Below are positions 33,660 through 45,606 of a stretch of DNA of 64,000 nucleotides, piece by piece. Every line of letters starts with the position of its first letter. The stretch's first letter is position 1. This DNA comes from Posidonia oceanica (taxonomy: Eukaryota > Streptophyta > Magnoliopsida > Alismatales > Posidoniaceae). The stretch spans positions 61,916,501 through 61,980,500 of the forward strand of contig JAZBRS010000026.1 in NCBI GenBank assembly GCA_037176725.1. Direction: 5' to 3'. The notes beneath the pieces were generated by a model, which saw only the letters and a program-made list of their open reading frames with translations, made no database searches and was not told where the DNA came from. Made by a program: the position numbers and the translations under genes.

Positions 33660-36575
33660 AAAAAATATTGATGTTTCCTACATCATGGATAGGGTTATAG
33701 ATTTTCCCCCTGCAAATTATTCTTATATTTGGTCAAATTTTCAAGAGGAGACTATCATGATCAAACTTGATCGTTTTTTAGTTTCCTTTAGTTGGGAATC
33801 TAACTTCCCTAAATCCAATTTCACTAAAAAGGTTAGGCACATCTCTGATCACATACTTATTTGTCTAGGCACTAAGCCACAAGGGTGGGGGCCTTTTCCT
33901 TTTAGGTTTTACAGGACTTGGTTGTTGTTTGATGGCTTTGAGAACCTAATTCAGCAATCCTGGGCAGGCTGATCCTGTTAAAAAACTCTCTTACAAATTA
34001 AAAGCAATCGAGGAGACTATTAAGAGTTGACTTCTTACTCATAGAAATGATCATAATACTAGACTAGAGGTCATTAAAGTTGATATTCAGAAGTTGGATA
34101 TTCTAGCTGAATCTAATCCTTTATCCATAGATGATTGGCACTATAAGCAATCCTTGAGACAAGAGCATTTTAACATTCTTCTGGGACAAGAAATTTACTA
34201 GAAGCATCGTTCTCAGATTCAATGGCTTAAGGAAGGAGACTTAAACACTTCTTTTTTTCATAAGATAGTTAATAGCAGGAGACAGAAGAATACAATTTCC
34301 TCTCTATTCATTAATAACACATGGATTGAATCCTATTCATAGATTTGTAATGTTATCACAGTTCTTTTATTCTCTTTTTAACAAGGTGCCAACTAAGCCT
34401 GTCCTGTTGAACTGGGATCTATTACCCTCTCATAAGGTTTCTCAACCTCAATCACTTGAGATTATATTCTCAGAAGAGGAAATTAAGCAAAGTGTGTTTT
34501 CTCTTCTAGGAGAGAAATCTCCTGGCCCTAATGGGTTTCCTATTTGTTTTTATCAACACTTTTGGAGTGTGATAAAGACTGACTTGGTAGATATGTTCAA
34601 GTATTTCCATCAGTTAGAAAGCCTTGATGCTTTGGAGAATATTAACCAAACTTTTATTGCACTCATTCCTAAAAAAAGGAGGGCGGTAAGAATACAAGAT
34701 TTTAAGCCTATTAGTCTCCTTAATGGCATTTACAAAATCATTTCTAAGTGTCTTGCTAATAGGTTGAGCCTAGTTCTTAATAGCCTGATGGATGATTCTC
34801 AGTGTGCATTTCTACCAGGTCGTAATATAAGTGAATGTTTTTTAGTAGCACAGGAAACTTTGCATTTGCTACACACTTTTAACAGACCAGGTTTAATACT
34901 TAGATTGGATTTTGAGAAAGTCTTTGACAATATCAACTGGCCATTTCTGATTGATTCCCTTAGAGGTCTTGGTTTTGGTGATAAATGGATAACTTGGGTC
35001 AAAATGTGTCTCTATTCAGTCAATTTTTTTGTCCTAGTTAATGGGTCCCCTAGAGGATTCTTTGGAGCTTCAAATGGTTTAAGACAGGGAGATCCCTTGT
35101 CCCCCTTGCTGTTTATCATAGTTACTTATGTTCTTAATGGGATGTTGCACTTGGGTAGGCAAAATCACCTTATTGAAGGCATTAAATACCCTCATTTTGG
35201 TCTTGAAGTAATGAATATTTAGTATGCTGATGATACTCTCATTATTTTGGAACCTTTAGACCACTGTATAGTTAATCTCAACAGAATCTTATGTTGTTTC
35301 CAAGCTTGTGTAGGGATGAAGATCAATTTTCATAAATCCTCACTTACTAGAATTGGTATATCTGGAGAAATAGTCAATAGGTATAGTAATATATTAGGTT
35401 GTGTCTAATCCTTCCTTCCTTTGTCCTACTTAGGACTCCCTCTTCATTATAGGAAGGCTTCTTATAATGATTGGACTACAGTCAATGATAAAATCATAGG
35501 AAAGCTTGAATACTTATTATCTTATTGTGTTACATCTTCCTGTTAGAGTTGAAAGAGAAATAGATAGATTGCAAAGAAGGTTTTTGTGGACTTTAAACCC
35601 TTGTAGTCCCTTTGGTGTTCCACTCAGTAAATGACAGAACACTTGTAGGCACAAGCATCAAGATGGATTGGGAATCTTAAATCTTAAGAATTTTTCCTTT
35701 ACTCTTAAATGTAAACTTATTTGGCAACTCCTGGATAGTGATACTCCTCTTAAATGGCCTTCCCTTATTAAAGGCATATATCTTTATTATAATGGGTTGG
35801 ATGCCTTGCTAAACTTTGGCAGCAACTCAGGGCACATTACCCATTGATTTCCCCTTTCCTGAGATACAATGTTAATAATGGCAAGAAAATATTATTCTGG
35901 CATAACCACTGGGGATCTGATGGTCCTCTAAAATACCTTTCTCCTAACCTTTATTCTATAACAAAAAACAGGAAATGCACTCTACAAAAGCTGGTAGGGG
36001 TATATCGGGTTAAGGGCAAGCCATATTTTGAACAACACTTCTTTAATTCTAATCATGTCTCAAGCCCAGAAGTTGCCTGTTTTTACGAGGTTCTGAATTC
36101 GATTCAGTTCAGTGAGAGTGAAGATGAGATTTCTTGGTATCTTACTTGTAGTTCTGTTTTTTCTGTTAAGAGCTGTTATTCTATTTTGAATGATAGTTGG
36201 CACAGCTCCTTGTTTACAAAATCCATGTGGAAGAATGTAGCACCTTTGAAAGTTGTGGTTTTTACTTGGTTAGCTTGTCATGATAAAATCCTTTCTAAAG
36301 TTAACTTACAAAAATGGAGATGGACTGGATCAGTGTCTCGTGATATCTGTCATTGTTCTGTTGAATCTTCTTATCATATTTTGTTGCATTGCACTGCTCC
36401 TAGACTTATTTGGGATTTCTTCTTATCTGGAGTCAGTTTGGTTTTAAGGTGTAATTCAATATTTGAGATCTTTTCCTATTATAGTGTACTTTGGTTTAAT
36501 ATTTCTTATCAGGAGTGGATTTCCTTAGTTTTGGTCATTTTTTGGACCTCTTGGCTTAGTAGGAATGATACTATC
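33660..36575 (+). pseudogene. L1-type LINE ORF2, 5' part (interrupted)
   Basis: In order: end of the AP endonuclease domain (SYIWSNFQEET, KLDRFLVSFSWESNFPKSNF, ISDHILICLG), the linker (LNTSFFHKI), reverse transcriptase (34326-35300: GPNGFPICFYQHFW, FKPISLLNGIYKIISKCLAN, FLPGRNI, LRLDFEKVFDNINW, GLRQGDPLSPLLF), YADD at 35223-35234, and the zf-RVT C-terminal region (WKNVAPLKVVVFTWLACHDK, HCSVESSYHILLHC). Stops break it, including TAG directly before YADD (35220-35222) and a TGG-to-TAG change near 34199. The 5' end is truncated, as usual for LINEs. It continues at 39698 after a solo-LTR insertion. Confidence 0.92.
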
Positions 36576-39500
36576 TGTAACAACCCAAGTCGCTACCAAC
36601 AAATCCTACAGCCCAACAAATTTAAAATTTAATTAAATATAATATTTTACAATAAACCACTGGGCTAACAATAATATCAATGCCAGGAACCTGCAGTGGA
36701 CAGCTACGTGACTCCCTCTATATGCACTAACTCCAAACCAGCTAAGCATCTGCACCTGAAAACTAAACAAGCTCACGTGAGTGACCTAGAAATCGTCACT
36801 CAGCACACACCTCGCAAAAACCACGCGAGAAATCGACGGAAAACCTCAAAATACGGCACGACCGGCAAAACCCCAAAAATTTGGGTCCACAACAATCAAT
36901 ATAATTAATAAAACACCCTTCCCAAAGCCCACAAGCTAAAACCAGAGAAGACAGGCGTTTCTAGAAATATAAATACAAAGCCATGGCCCACCGGCTCAAA
37001 ACCCCAAAACCACACAAAACTCTCCAACCCCTCTAGTTGGGAAAACACTCGACCCACTAGCCAAGACAAAACGGAAATACCTTGCAAAGCGAAATTCTCA
37101 AACAATATGATGGCCCACCTGCCCAAAACTCAAACCGAAACCACGCGCCACAACTAGGCGGGAAAACAACTAGCCTAATGCGGCCCCAAAACACAAACCA
37201 CAACTCACGCCATACACAGGCGAAGAGCAACTGGCCCAATATGGCCCAAACCACAGCAAAACTCACAAAGCCCGAAACTCAAGTGAAGCACAAGGCCTAA
37301 TACGGCCAGCAACAACAAAACACAGCCCCACGGGTACAAAACCACAACTGATCGTATTGCCTGGCGCCAAGCAATCGATCTGGCCTCAAGTAGTAGCCAG
37401 GGACTCACCACTGCAGCTCACTGCACTGCCACGGACACCCGCCCTGTGGAGGAGCATGTCCGTCCCGGCATCTCGCCACTAGAGACGCCTCAAAAGCAAT
37501 CCCTCACCAGGGAAGCTACTCACCCCAACTGAGCAAGCTGTCCTCACTCAGGACAAACCACAGGGCACGCCTAATATACGGCGGCCTTAGCTCAGTGCTC
37601 CGAACCACTAGAGGCTCCAACCCCTAGGCTCAGCCAGCACTAGTGCCCTGAACCACTAGAGGCTCTAACCCCTAGGCTCAGCCGGCACCCAAAACAAGGC
37701 GAGTCCCAATGTCCGTAACAACTAGGGTATCACGTCCAGCTACGTAGGAGTATCATACCTCCCGAGTCTGCTGCCACGATACCGTTAGGTACGGCCGGCA
37801 CCCCAACCCCCAAACCTCAACCAAGGCAAAGTATGCGACACACCAGGAACGCCGTCGCATCCCTGGGTCCAGCCAACACAACTCCCAGATTTTCGGCCAC
37901 GGAAAACCTCGACAAAACTATTTACAAACCATTCACGTTTTTCCTCAGAAATCTCTTTGAAAACATTTATCAAATATCATGGGCTAAAGCACAATAAGCC
38001 CAAAAGCCAATCGAGGAAACCCTATTGGAAAACAAGCCTGGGAGAGCATCCCAGACCAAAAATGGCAGACCGGTACTCCCACCGGTATACCGAAAATCCC
38101 TGTTTTGGTGGAACCAATTCCACCGGTCGACCGGTCAGCACAGTGATCGGCAGACTGATATCACATCAGTCGTACCGAAAATCCTTGATTCGGTGGAACC
38201 GAATCCATCGGCCGACCGATCGAACCCTGAAAATGGCAGACCGATCAATATCGGTCAACCGAATTCAGGTCCTGGCCTTAATCTGACAGCAAAATGGCAC
38301 ACCGATATCATACCGGTGTACCGATTTCCCCAGAAATCGGCAGACCGACCAAAAAGGTCGTGCCGAACCAGGACAGGGCACCAAACTTTAAAATCCGACT
38401 TAAAACCTCAAACGCCCGAAACCAACTCGAAAACTAGCGTGCCATATACCAGAATTTCCGGAATAAAATAAGGAATGCAACCATACCCTCGGTACGGCAT
38501 TCCGGGGCACGCAACACGAGAAAACACCAGAAATCCAATATTTAAGCCATTTTCCATAAAAATTACAAAACCATAACAAATCCGCACCAAACTGGGCGCG
38601 CAACACATGCAAACGAGCGTCTCCGCTCGAGCAACACAAATATATATCCATCGCCTCAATCCGATGCCCAAAACACCGGAATTCACCGGGAAACTACAAA
38701 ACTAACATTTAAGTCATACGGGCCATAAATCGGCCAAAAACCACAATAAATCTCTAAAAATTACCAAACCTCTACCAAAGCATATAAATATGGCAAGGCA
38801 CACAATAAGATCATAATCTAGCCATTTGAGAGCATTCACCCTCATCAAACGGCGGAAAACCACATATCAACTCAAAACCTACTGAAGCCAATTAAATTCG
38901 CCTAAATGCATATAAATCCCTAAAAATTGCCAAACTTAAATATAACATACACATCATGGCAAGGAAAGCATGCAAGGCAAAATCTACAATATTAAAGGCT
39001 CCTAGGCGAGATGTGTACCTTGGGACAGAGGGACACCTCCGTCCACCGGCAGTCTATACGCACACCGAGCACGCCGCTCCACCGGGACGACGTCCGGAGC
39101 TCGCTCGCCGCACCACCACGCACCGGCCACCACCACGGCCGCCAACAGCCACCACCACCACCAGCGGAGGAAGAGGAGAGGAGGAGCAAGGGGATGGAAG
39201 AGGAAGGAGGGGAGGGAGAGGAAGGAGGAGGAAGGATCGGCTGGGGAGGAGAGGAGAGGGGGAGGAAGGACTGCCTGCCGGCTAGGGCTAGGGCACGGGA
39301 AGGAGGAGGGAGGGCGCACGAGCCGAGAGGGAGAAGGAGAGCCGCGCGTGCGGGAGGGGAGGGGGAAGAGAGAGAGAGAGAGAGCACGTGAGGGGGAGAG
39401 GGTGGGGAGGAAAGAGAGAGAGAGGGGGAAAGGGAGAGAGAGAGAGAGAAAGGAAGAAAGAGAGAGAGAAGAAGGGAGAGAAAGAGGGAAAGAAACACAG

Positions 39501-39697
39501 GGACCAGGCCACAACCTGTCCCACCAATCACCACAAGTGGAAGTCCACCACAACAATACAGGTGGAGACCCATACAAACCACAGATGGGACCCACAACAA
39601 CTTAAAGTGGGACCCGCAAGGCCACTAACACCCGACCAAAGCCAAGGAATTCATTAAACAAGTATAATTACAAGGAAATGAATTCCCGGGTGTTACA
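36576..39697 (-). mobile_element. Solo LTR, 3122 bp, inside the LINE
   Basis: Termini are TGTAACAACCC and GGGTGTTACA. The 5-bp sequence CTATC is perfectly duplicated at 36571-36575 and 39698-39702. Removing the insert restores the LINE frame SRNDTI-FRLSGRN. On the minus strand the LTR starts TGTAACACCCGGGAATTCAT and ends GCGACTTGGGTTGTTACA, like other long Ty3-gypsy (Del/Tekay-type) LTRs. It holds a GA/CT microsatellite (39360-39500). A sister copy starts at 63437. No internal domain remains, so LTR-LTR recombination is the likely origin. Confidence 0.88.
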
Positions 39698-39990
39698 CTA
39701 TCTTTCGGCTTTCTGGTAGAAATATTAACTCAATATTTCATCATGTGTTGTTTTTGGTCTCCTCTTGGACATGCAATCATTCTGTCGGGCAGGATACTCT
39801 TTCCCAAACTCTTAGCCAAATCAAGCATAATTGGAATCAAGCTTACCCCACACCGGATGCTCCTCCTATAGTCCCTGCTGGTGGGTCGCAACCGTCTACA
39901 TTTGCAGCCATCTCTGGATCTGCTGATCTAACTGCATAATTTCTTCGGTTGCTTTTTCTTGTAATTTTGTGTATTCGGTCAATTAACTTG
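39698..39990 (+). pseudogene. L1-type LINE ORF2, C-terminal end
   Basis: Continues the LINE across the solo LTR: FRLSGRNINSIFHHVLFLVS, then SSWTCNHSVGQ and SQIKHNWNQ, ending at a stop near 39939. The 3' UTR (TTTTTCTTGTAATTTTGTGT) follows; no poly(A) tail was located with certainty. Confidence 0.8.
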
Positions 39991-40156
39991 AAACTTGGTA
40001 TTTCATGCGTCTGGCCTAAACTATTAACTTTTCCTTTAATTTTGAACTTCTTTCCATTGTTGGAGGAAATGAACTCTGTTTTGTATACTTAGTGGTAGTA
40101 CACATAGTCAAGTATTTTTTGCATAAAATTCTACCGTTTTCAAAAAACATCATGGT

Positions 40157-40718
40157 TAGGATTGTCAATAGGTCTGGTCAAATTTGTTAACCCATTTGAC
40201 TCGACTTGTTAATTTAGGATTTGAGTTAAGAATTTGAACCCGTTAAGATCTGTTAACCCAAAATTTTAAAGGATCAGGTCATGGGTGAAACATGTTACCC
40301 CATTCGTTGACTCGTTACGCCGTTAGTGTTGAACAATGTTATATATTTCGTATCTTAATTGATTAGATATTGATCTATTGTTGTTTAAAAACTTATAAAG
40401 TCTTAAATTTGTTAGATGAATAAGCTTATAGAGTATTATGAAACATTTTTTGGTGGACATGATGGAATTCTATCTCTTCTATTATATAAAATTGTTGAAT
40501 TTTTAGGTGTAAATTTTTTTATTTTTTAGATAAACATTTGACCCGTTTTAACTCGTTAAACCGATCCAACCCGTTTTCTCCAAACAAGTTTGGGTCGGGT
40601 TATGGGTCAAGAGTTGAAAAAACGGGTTATCGCTCGACCCATAACCTGTCAAGAAGAAACATGTTGGATAACGGGTTGACCTTCAACTCAATCGACCCCG
40701 AACCCATTGACAACCCCA
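40157..40718. mobile_element. hAT-type MITE, 562 bp
   Basis: The left end TAGGATTGTCAATAGGTC matches the inverted right end TGGGGTTGTCAATGGGTTC. Flanks ATCATGGT (40149-40156) and ATCATGGA (40719-40726) form an 8-bp target duplication with one mismatch. Subterminal DNA is full of GGGTTA/TAACCC/GGGTCG motifs in both orientations. It has no coding capacity. Confidence 0.82.
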
Positions 40719-41018
40719 ATCATGGATGACTAGTCTTTTCTTCTTCACAGCACCATTGTTCTCTAGAGTCTAAAATTGTTAATCACTAATTAGAAGAGAA
40801 AAAAGTGTTGGATTTTATTTTAATGAATTCAAACTTTTGTCTCTTGGTGAATTATTGCTTTGACCACATTTATTTTCTTTAAACGGTTTTGTTTAAATTC
40901 TTACTGTAAATGGAATTTAATTCATTTGGATTCAATGCTTATTTGAATTACTTTGAATGCATATTCATTTGTCTTTAACTGTTTTAAAATCATATGTTTT
41001 GTTTTGCATGGGCGTAAT

Positions 41019-44000
41019 TGTAACATCTGTGATTTTTGCTTACGCATTCAAATTCGAGCATCTGATTGGTGCAGTTGATCAATGCGTATTATGGGTGTAG
41101 ATTTCAAGTGTGTGTTCCTGGCACGGTTGGTCCGTTTGTTTTTGTTTGCCAGAAGTGTGAGTTGGGGACTAGGTGTAGAACGCCAAAGAATTTACGTTTT
41201 ATATAAGACATAGTTGTGTCTGCGTTCTACACTTGCTGGCTGGACTTCTAAAGTGTTAAATGCATATTTTGGTGTGTTGTATGTTAGACAAAGGCAGTAG
41301 TACGTTTTACACTTTGAACAATCTCTAGAAAATTCTTGCGGTGCCAGCTGCCTATATATTGCCCAGCCTTCTTCTCTGAGGCATTCTTTTTCGTCTCTCC
41401 TCTGGATCTCTAGGGATCTAAGAGTTACCAGCTTGGGAGAGAGGGTGAGTGTGGAGAATTGGTGGAGAAGGAACCTACATGGTCTTTCATGGGGGAAATG
41501 AGGTTGTTTTCCTCATGCACATTAAAGGGGGAAGTTGTGGCGGACCTCTGGCAACCTTCTGCCTCTCAGGCGTCGTACTCTATCAGAGAATTAGCCGGGA
41601 AGGTGCTGCAACTCAGAACTTGAGGTGAGTTGTGGTTTGGATTCTTTGAGTGATTGTGCTTTCCCCCTCCTCTTCTTGCAGTAATTCTTTGGACTCCTGT
41701 GGTTGCATGAGTTGCTGAGGACCATTGGAGCTCAAAGGGAGCTCGAGGATGTTTTCAGAGGAGTCATTGGAGCTTTTGTTAGCTTGAGAGCCTACCATGT
41801 GGAGTTGGGTTCTCGTATGGTGCAAGGTACACACTCGTGTAGGATAATTTTAGTGTAATTTTGGTGTTGAAATCTCATTGCATGCCTTAGGATGAGACAT
41901 TTTTCTGTTCACCTTAGTGCCATGAAATTTGTTGCAGCTTTCCATGCCTAGTTCAGGAGGTTTCAAATTGGCCTCTACTGTCTAGGTGTAAGATGCGAGT
42001 GCTGGTGCGTCTTATGTTAAACTCAACACATGATGCATTTTACGCCCCAAACAGACCATGTAGTACATGTCCAATTAGAAATAACTTAGATTGATTTTGA
42101 GGTTCGAAATATGTTGCATGTAGTAAAATAGGTGCTCTTCTTGTTGTATTTTGGTACCTTTATGAGATGGTGAGGGTGCATGCAAGTTTTAGGAAGAGTT
42201 TGATTAAAATTTGTAGTTTGGGTGTTAGACGCAAGGATGGACGTGTCACCTACCGAGCACGCGGAGCTGTAGAGGACAGAGGACTCATCGACTCAGAGGA
42301 GGCTCACCGGCTTGCCGTTCGCAGGAGACTTGAATAGAGGATTGAGGAGAGTAGTTGTAATATCCGGATTTTTCGGAAACTAGCAGGTAATTTTAGCACG
42401 AGAATATCTGGCGTAATTTTTGGAAGTTGTTTGGGAGATTTGCAGTTCGTGGGAAGGAGAAAGAGTTTTGCACGATTTTCCCGTAAAAAGTTGATTAAAG
42501 AATGAATATTGGGAAATGCCATACCACAGCCATGCAGCCACCGTTTCTTCAACCGCATCTTCGGGGCGGCTGTCGGGGCAGAAGAAGATAAGGTGGTGGA
42601 AGCTTCCTGAGCCACTTTGTTCTCCTTCTTCCTTCTCCCTTTGAATTTCCTCCTCCTCCTTCATCCTGAGAGTGTGAGAGAGAGTGGAGTGAGAGTGAGC
42701 CCTCTGGCCGGGTACCCTCCTCTATTATGTGCGGACCACCAGTCGATCTAAAGGAGCATCACCACCAACGAAAGTCTTCCTTGTGGTGTTCATGCACTCG
42801 TGGAGGTAAGTTTGGGTTCGGCCATTAATGTTCTTCCCTCCTTCTTCCTAGTTGCTTGTGGTAACTGGTGGGTTCATGGCCGTGAGGTGGGTGTTGTAGT
42901 CTCGAGGCTGGGTGGACTCTGATCACCTTCCAGTGAGTTGAACAAGCTCTGGAGAGGTCGTGTGAAACTTTGGATTGGAGGTGGTCGTCAGCGGTTCGAG
43001 TTGGGTGGCCGGCAGTGAGGGGAGAGTCCTGTGTGGGTCTTAGAGGTGCACAGCTTACCATTTTCCTTCGGTTTTGCTTCCAATTGATGCAAATGTGTAG
43101 TTTAGCATGTTTTGAATGCTTGGTAGTGATTTTATGATTTTAGGAGATTTTTGGTGAATTTTACAACCATTAATGCATGTATGGTTACAGTTCTCGAGTT
43201 TTTGGCCGAATGAACTTGTTTGCTTTGAATTTTGATAACTTGAGCTACGATTATCGAAATGCTTTGATTCTTATCCCATATGGTAGATTGCTTGGAATTC
43301 TTCGTTTTGATTATTTTTGTGCAATTTATGGTTGCATGTGGTGAGACCGGTTTAAGTTCCCAAAATGGGTAATTTTTGGATTCACTGCTGTCAGATATTT
43401 TTATCTGAATTTTTTACTGGTGCGTGGGTTTTGTGCGCAGGGTACCTGTGCGTTTTTTTCAGGCGATTCTGGCGCATGCTGGGCGCCAGTGGGCGCCCAT
43501 TCTATTTGCTTGGGCCTGGAGTTGTCCAGGCCCATTCTATTAGAGGTTGTCCTTTTTTTGTTAAGGCTTAAAATCTGATTTTTGGGTTTTATAGAGAGTT
43601 TTGTGGAGTGAAGTGAATCTTTGTCATTTAAGACATTGGTATTTTGTAAAACATATTAGGGTAAGATGATAATTAGGCAAATCATTAGGGATGAGTTAAG
43701 GATTGCCTAAAATAAATTAGCAAGACCCCACTTGTGCTAGGATTGGAATTAAAAGACTAAACAACCTAGAAATGCTAAGGTTTTCCTTAATTGGTCTAGA
43801 TAGACATTAGGAACATGTTAATCTAGGATTAGATCTTGGCACCAGGACTTAGTGTTCTAGGTGTAATTTGTGTGGGTACTCAGTCTCGTAAGTACCTTGG
43901 GACTTCGGAATCGGTGCTTTGCTGCTGGTTGGTGTCTCCTAGGCCATTGATATGCCCAGATGGTGTCATTGTTTCTCTTTTTGTCGTGTTTTGAAATGTG

Positions 44001-45601
44001 ATTCTGGACTCAACAGTGGAGCTGTCGAGGCTGTGTTTTGAGCTGTGATTTTAGCTCGTGGTTTTGTGCTGTGCTTGGTACTGTATTTTGAAGTATTTTG
44101 AGTTGTCATTTAAGGATTTCGAAATGGTTTTCGAAAAGAGTTTTGAAAAGAAAATGCATGGGTTTGGCAAAGGTTTTGGAAAAGAGTTTTCTGGTATTTT
44201 CTGTTTGTAACGGGCCAAGATACTAGAGGGTCATGTCACCGGGACCAGGGGATGTGACGACATTCATGGGTGGTTGGGCACGTTGCCTAGGTTGAGGTCC
44301 TGAGACCAAGAGGCTGAGGTAAGTGTTTGTCGGATCTTGGAGGTATGATACTCCTTGATTGTCGTGCACGAGGCTGAGGCTGAGGTCCGCGGGTCGAGAT
44401 ACCGACTGGACTTGGAGGTATGTCACTTCGCTTGTTCCAGGTGCCGAAGACTCAGGGTACTGACTGTACATAGTGTATCGTAGCAGCAGACCCAAGGGGT
44501 ATGAGACTTCTAAGTAGCTGGACGTGATACCCTAGTTAGTACAGGTACCGAGACTGCTTGGTGTAGACTGAGCCTGGGGGTGAGGAGCCCCAGGGGTTTG
44601 GAGCACTAAGTTAGGGCATTGCGACACACCTTGTGGTGTTTGGCCAGGGCGGGTGGACACGTGCCCTGTTGCTAGTGGTGTCCTGTTAAGAGACAGGACA
44701 GGCCTTCCAGTGTGTGGTTGGCCTTTTGAGGTTTGTTGGCCGGGACGGCTCACTCCTCCACAGGGTGGTTGGCCGTGGCAGCAGGGACACTGTGGTCGCG
44801 CCTCAATGGACTGCTTGTGGCTAAGTGTCGGTCGCTTGGGCCCGAGTGACGACACAGTTTGTTTGAGTGTGTGGTTAATTGTGCTTGTGGCTGCGCCTGT
44901 GGGGCATAGGTCCTGCGCTTGTAAGGCGCTTGGGTTTGGCTGAGCAGTGTCTCAGCGTTGGCTTTTGGTTTTAGTGATTGCTGTGCTGTGTGTGTGTTCT
45001 AAATGCAATTGAGAGCATCCAGGCACGGTTGGTCATCTAGTTTACACAGAGAGAGTGTGTAGGATTAGATTGTGTGGCTTTTGGCTTGATTTGGCAAGAG
45101 TGGCCATTTCAAGTGTGCATAATGATTTTGAAAAGAGCATGCATATGGTTTTGAAAGGAAAAGAGAAAAGATGATTTCAAAGGCATGTTTTTAGTGGTTT
45201 ACTTTGTGGACAATGATATATGTCCTGCTGTGGCAACTAGGAGAGATGCCTGTGTTTGTTTGCTTGTGGCGTAGTTACGCCTGTTTTCTCGACGTTGTTT
45301 GTCAAGCTGTTTGTGTGCCTAGGTGGGGTATGTGCTTGGTGGCCGATTGAGTGGTCACTCACGTGTGTTTTGTTTTGTTTTTGACAGGTGCAAGATAGGA
45401 GCTGGAGTTGCTAGTGCATATAGGAAAGGAGTCATACTGCCACACATCAAGGATTCTGGATAAGTGAGTTATTTAAGTTTATTTTATTTTTGCTTTATAG
45501 TGATTGTAAGAATTTAGATCTTTTGTTCAGAAATGCTAGTATCTAAAAATAAAAATAAAATACTAGCTAGGTTGAGAGGTAACGACTTAAGGGTCGTTAC
45601 A
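41019..45601 (+). mobile_element. Long solo LTR, 4583 bp
   Basis: Starts TGTAACATCTGTGATTTTTG and ends AACGACTTAAGGGTCGTTACA (45581-45601). Flanks GTAAT (41014-41018) and GTAGT (45602-45606) form a 5-bp target duplication with one transition. The 3' end has the same layout as the solo LTR at 36576-39697 (CGACTT...GGGT.GTTACA). A TATA box (CTATATATTG near 41352) with CT-rich DNA behind it marks the LTR promoter. No protein signature was found inside; short open frames at 42300-44950 match nothing I know. A non-autonomous element without repeated ends is the alternative. Confidence 0.7.
41350..41400 (+). promoter_or_regulatory. LTR promoter (TATA box)
   Basis: TATATAT at about 41353, then GCCCAGCCTTCTTCTCTGAGGC some 10-30 bp on, a plausible start-site context, about 330 bp into the LTR. 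Confidence 0.45.
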
Positions 45602-45606
45602 GTAGT

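Noticed and set aside
39000..39660. Open frames rich in Arg/Gly/Glu or Ser/Leu/Pro
   Set aside because: They come from the GA/CT microsatellite and GC-rich part of an LTR; the same occurs at 63490-63800.
42304..44943. Several 90-108 codon frames inside the 4.6-kb LTR
   Set aside because: No recognisable motif, occurrence on both strands, and position inside an LTR.
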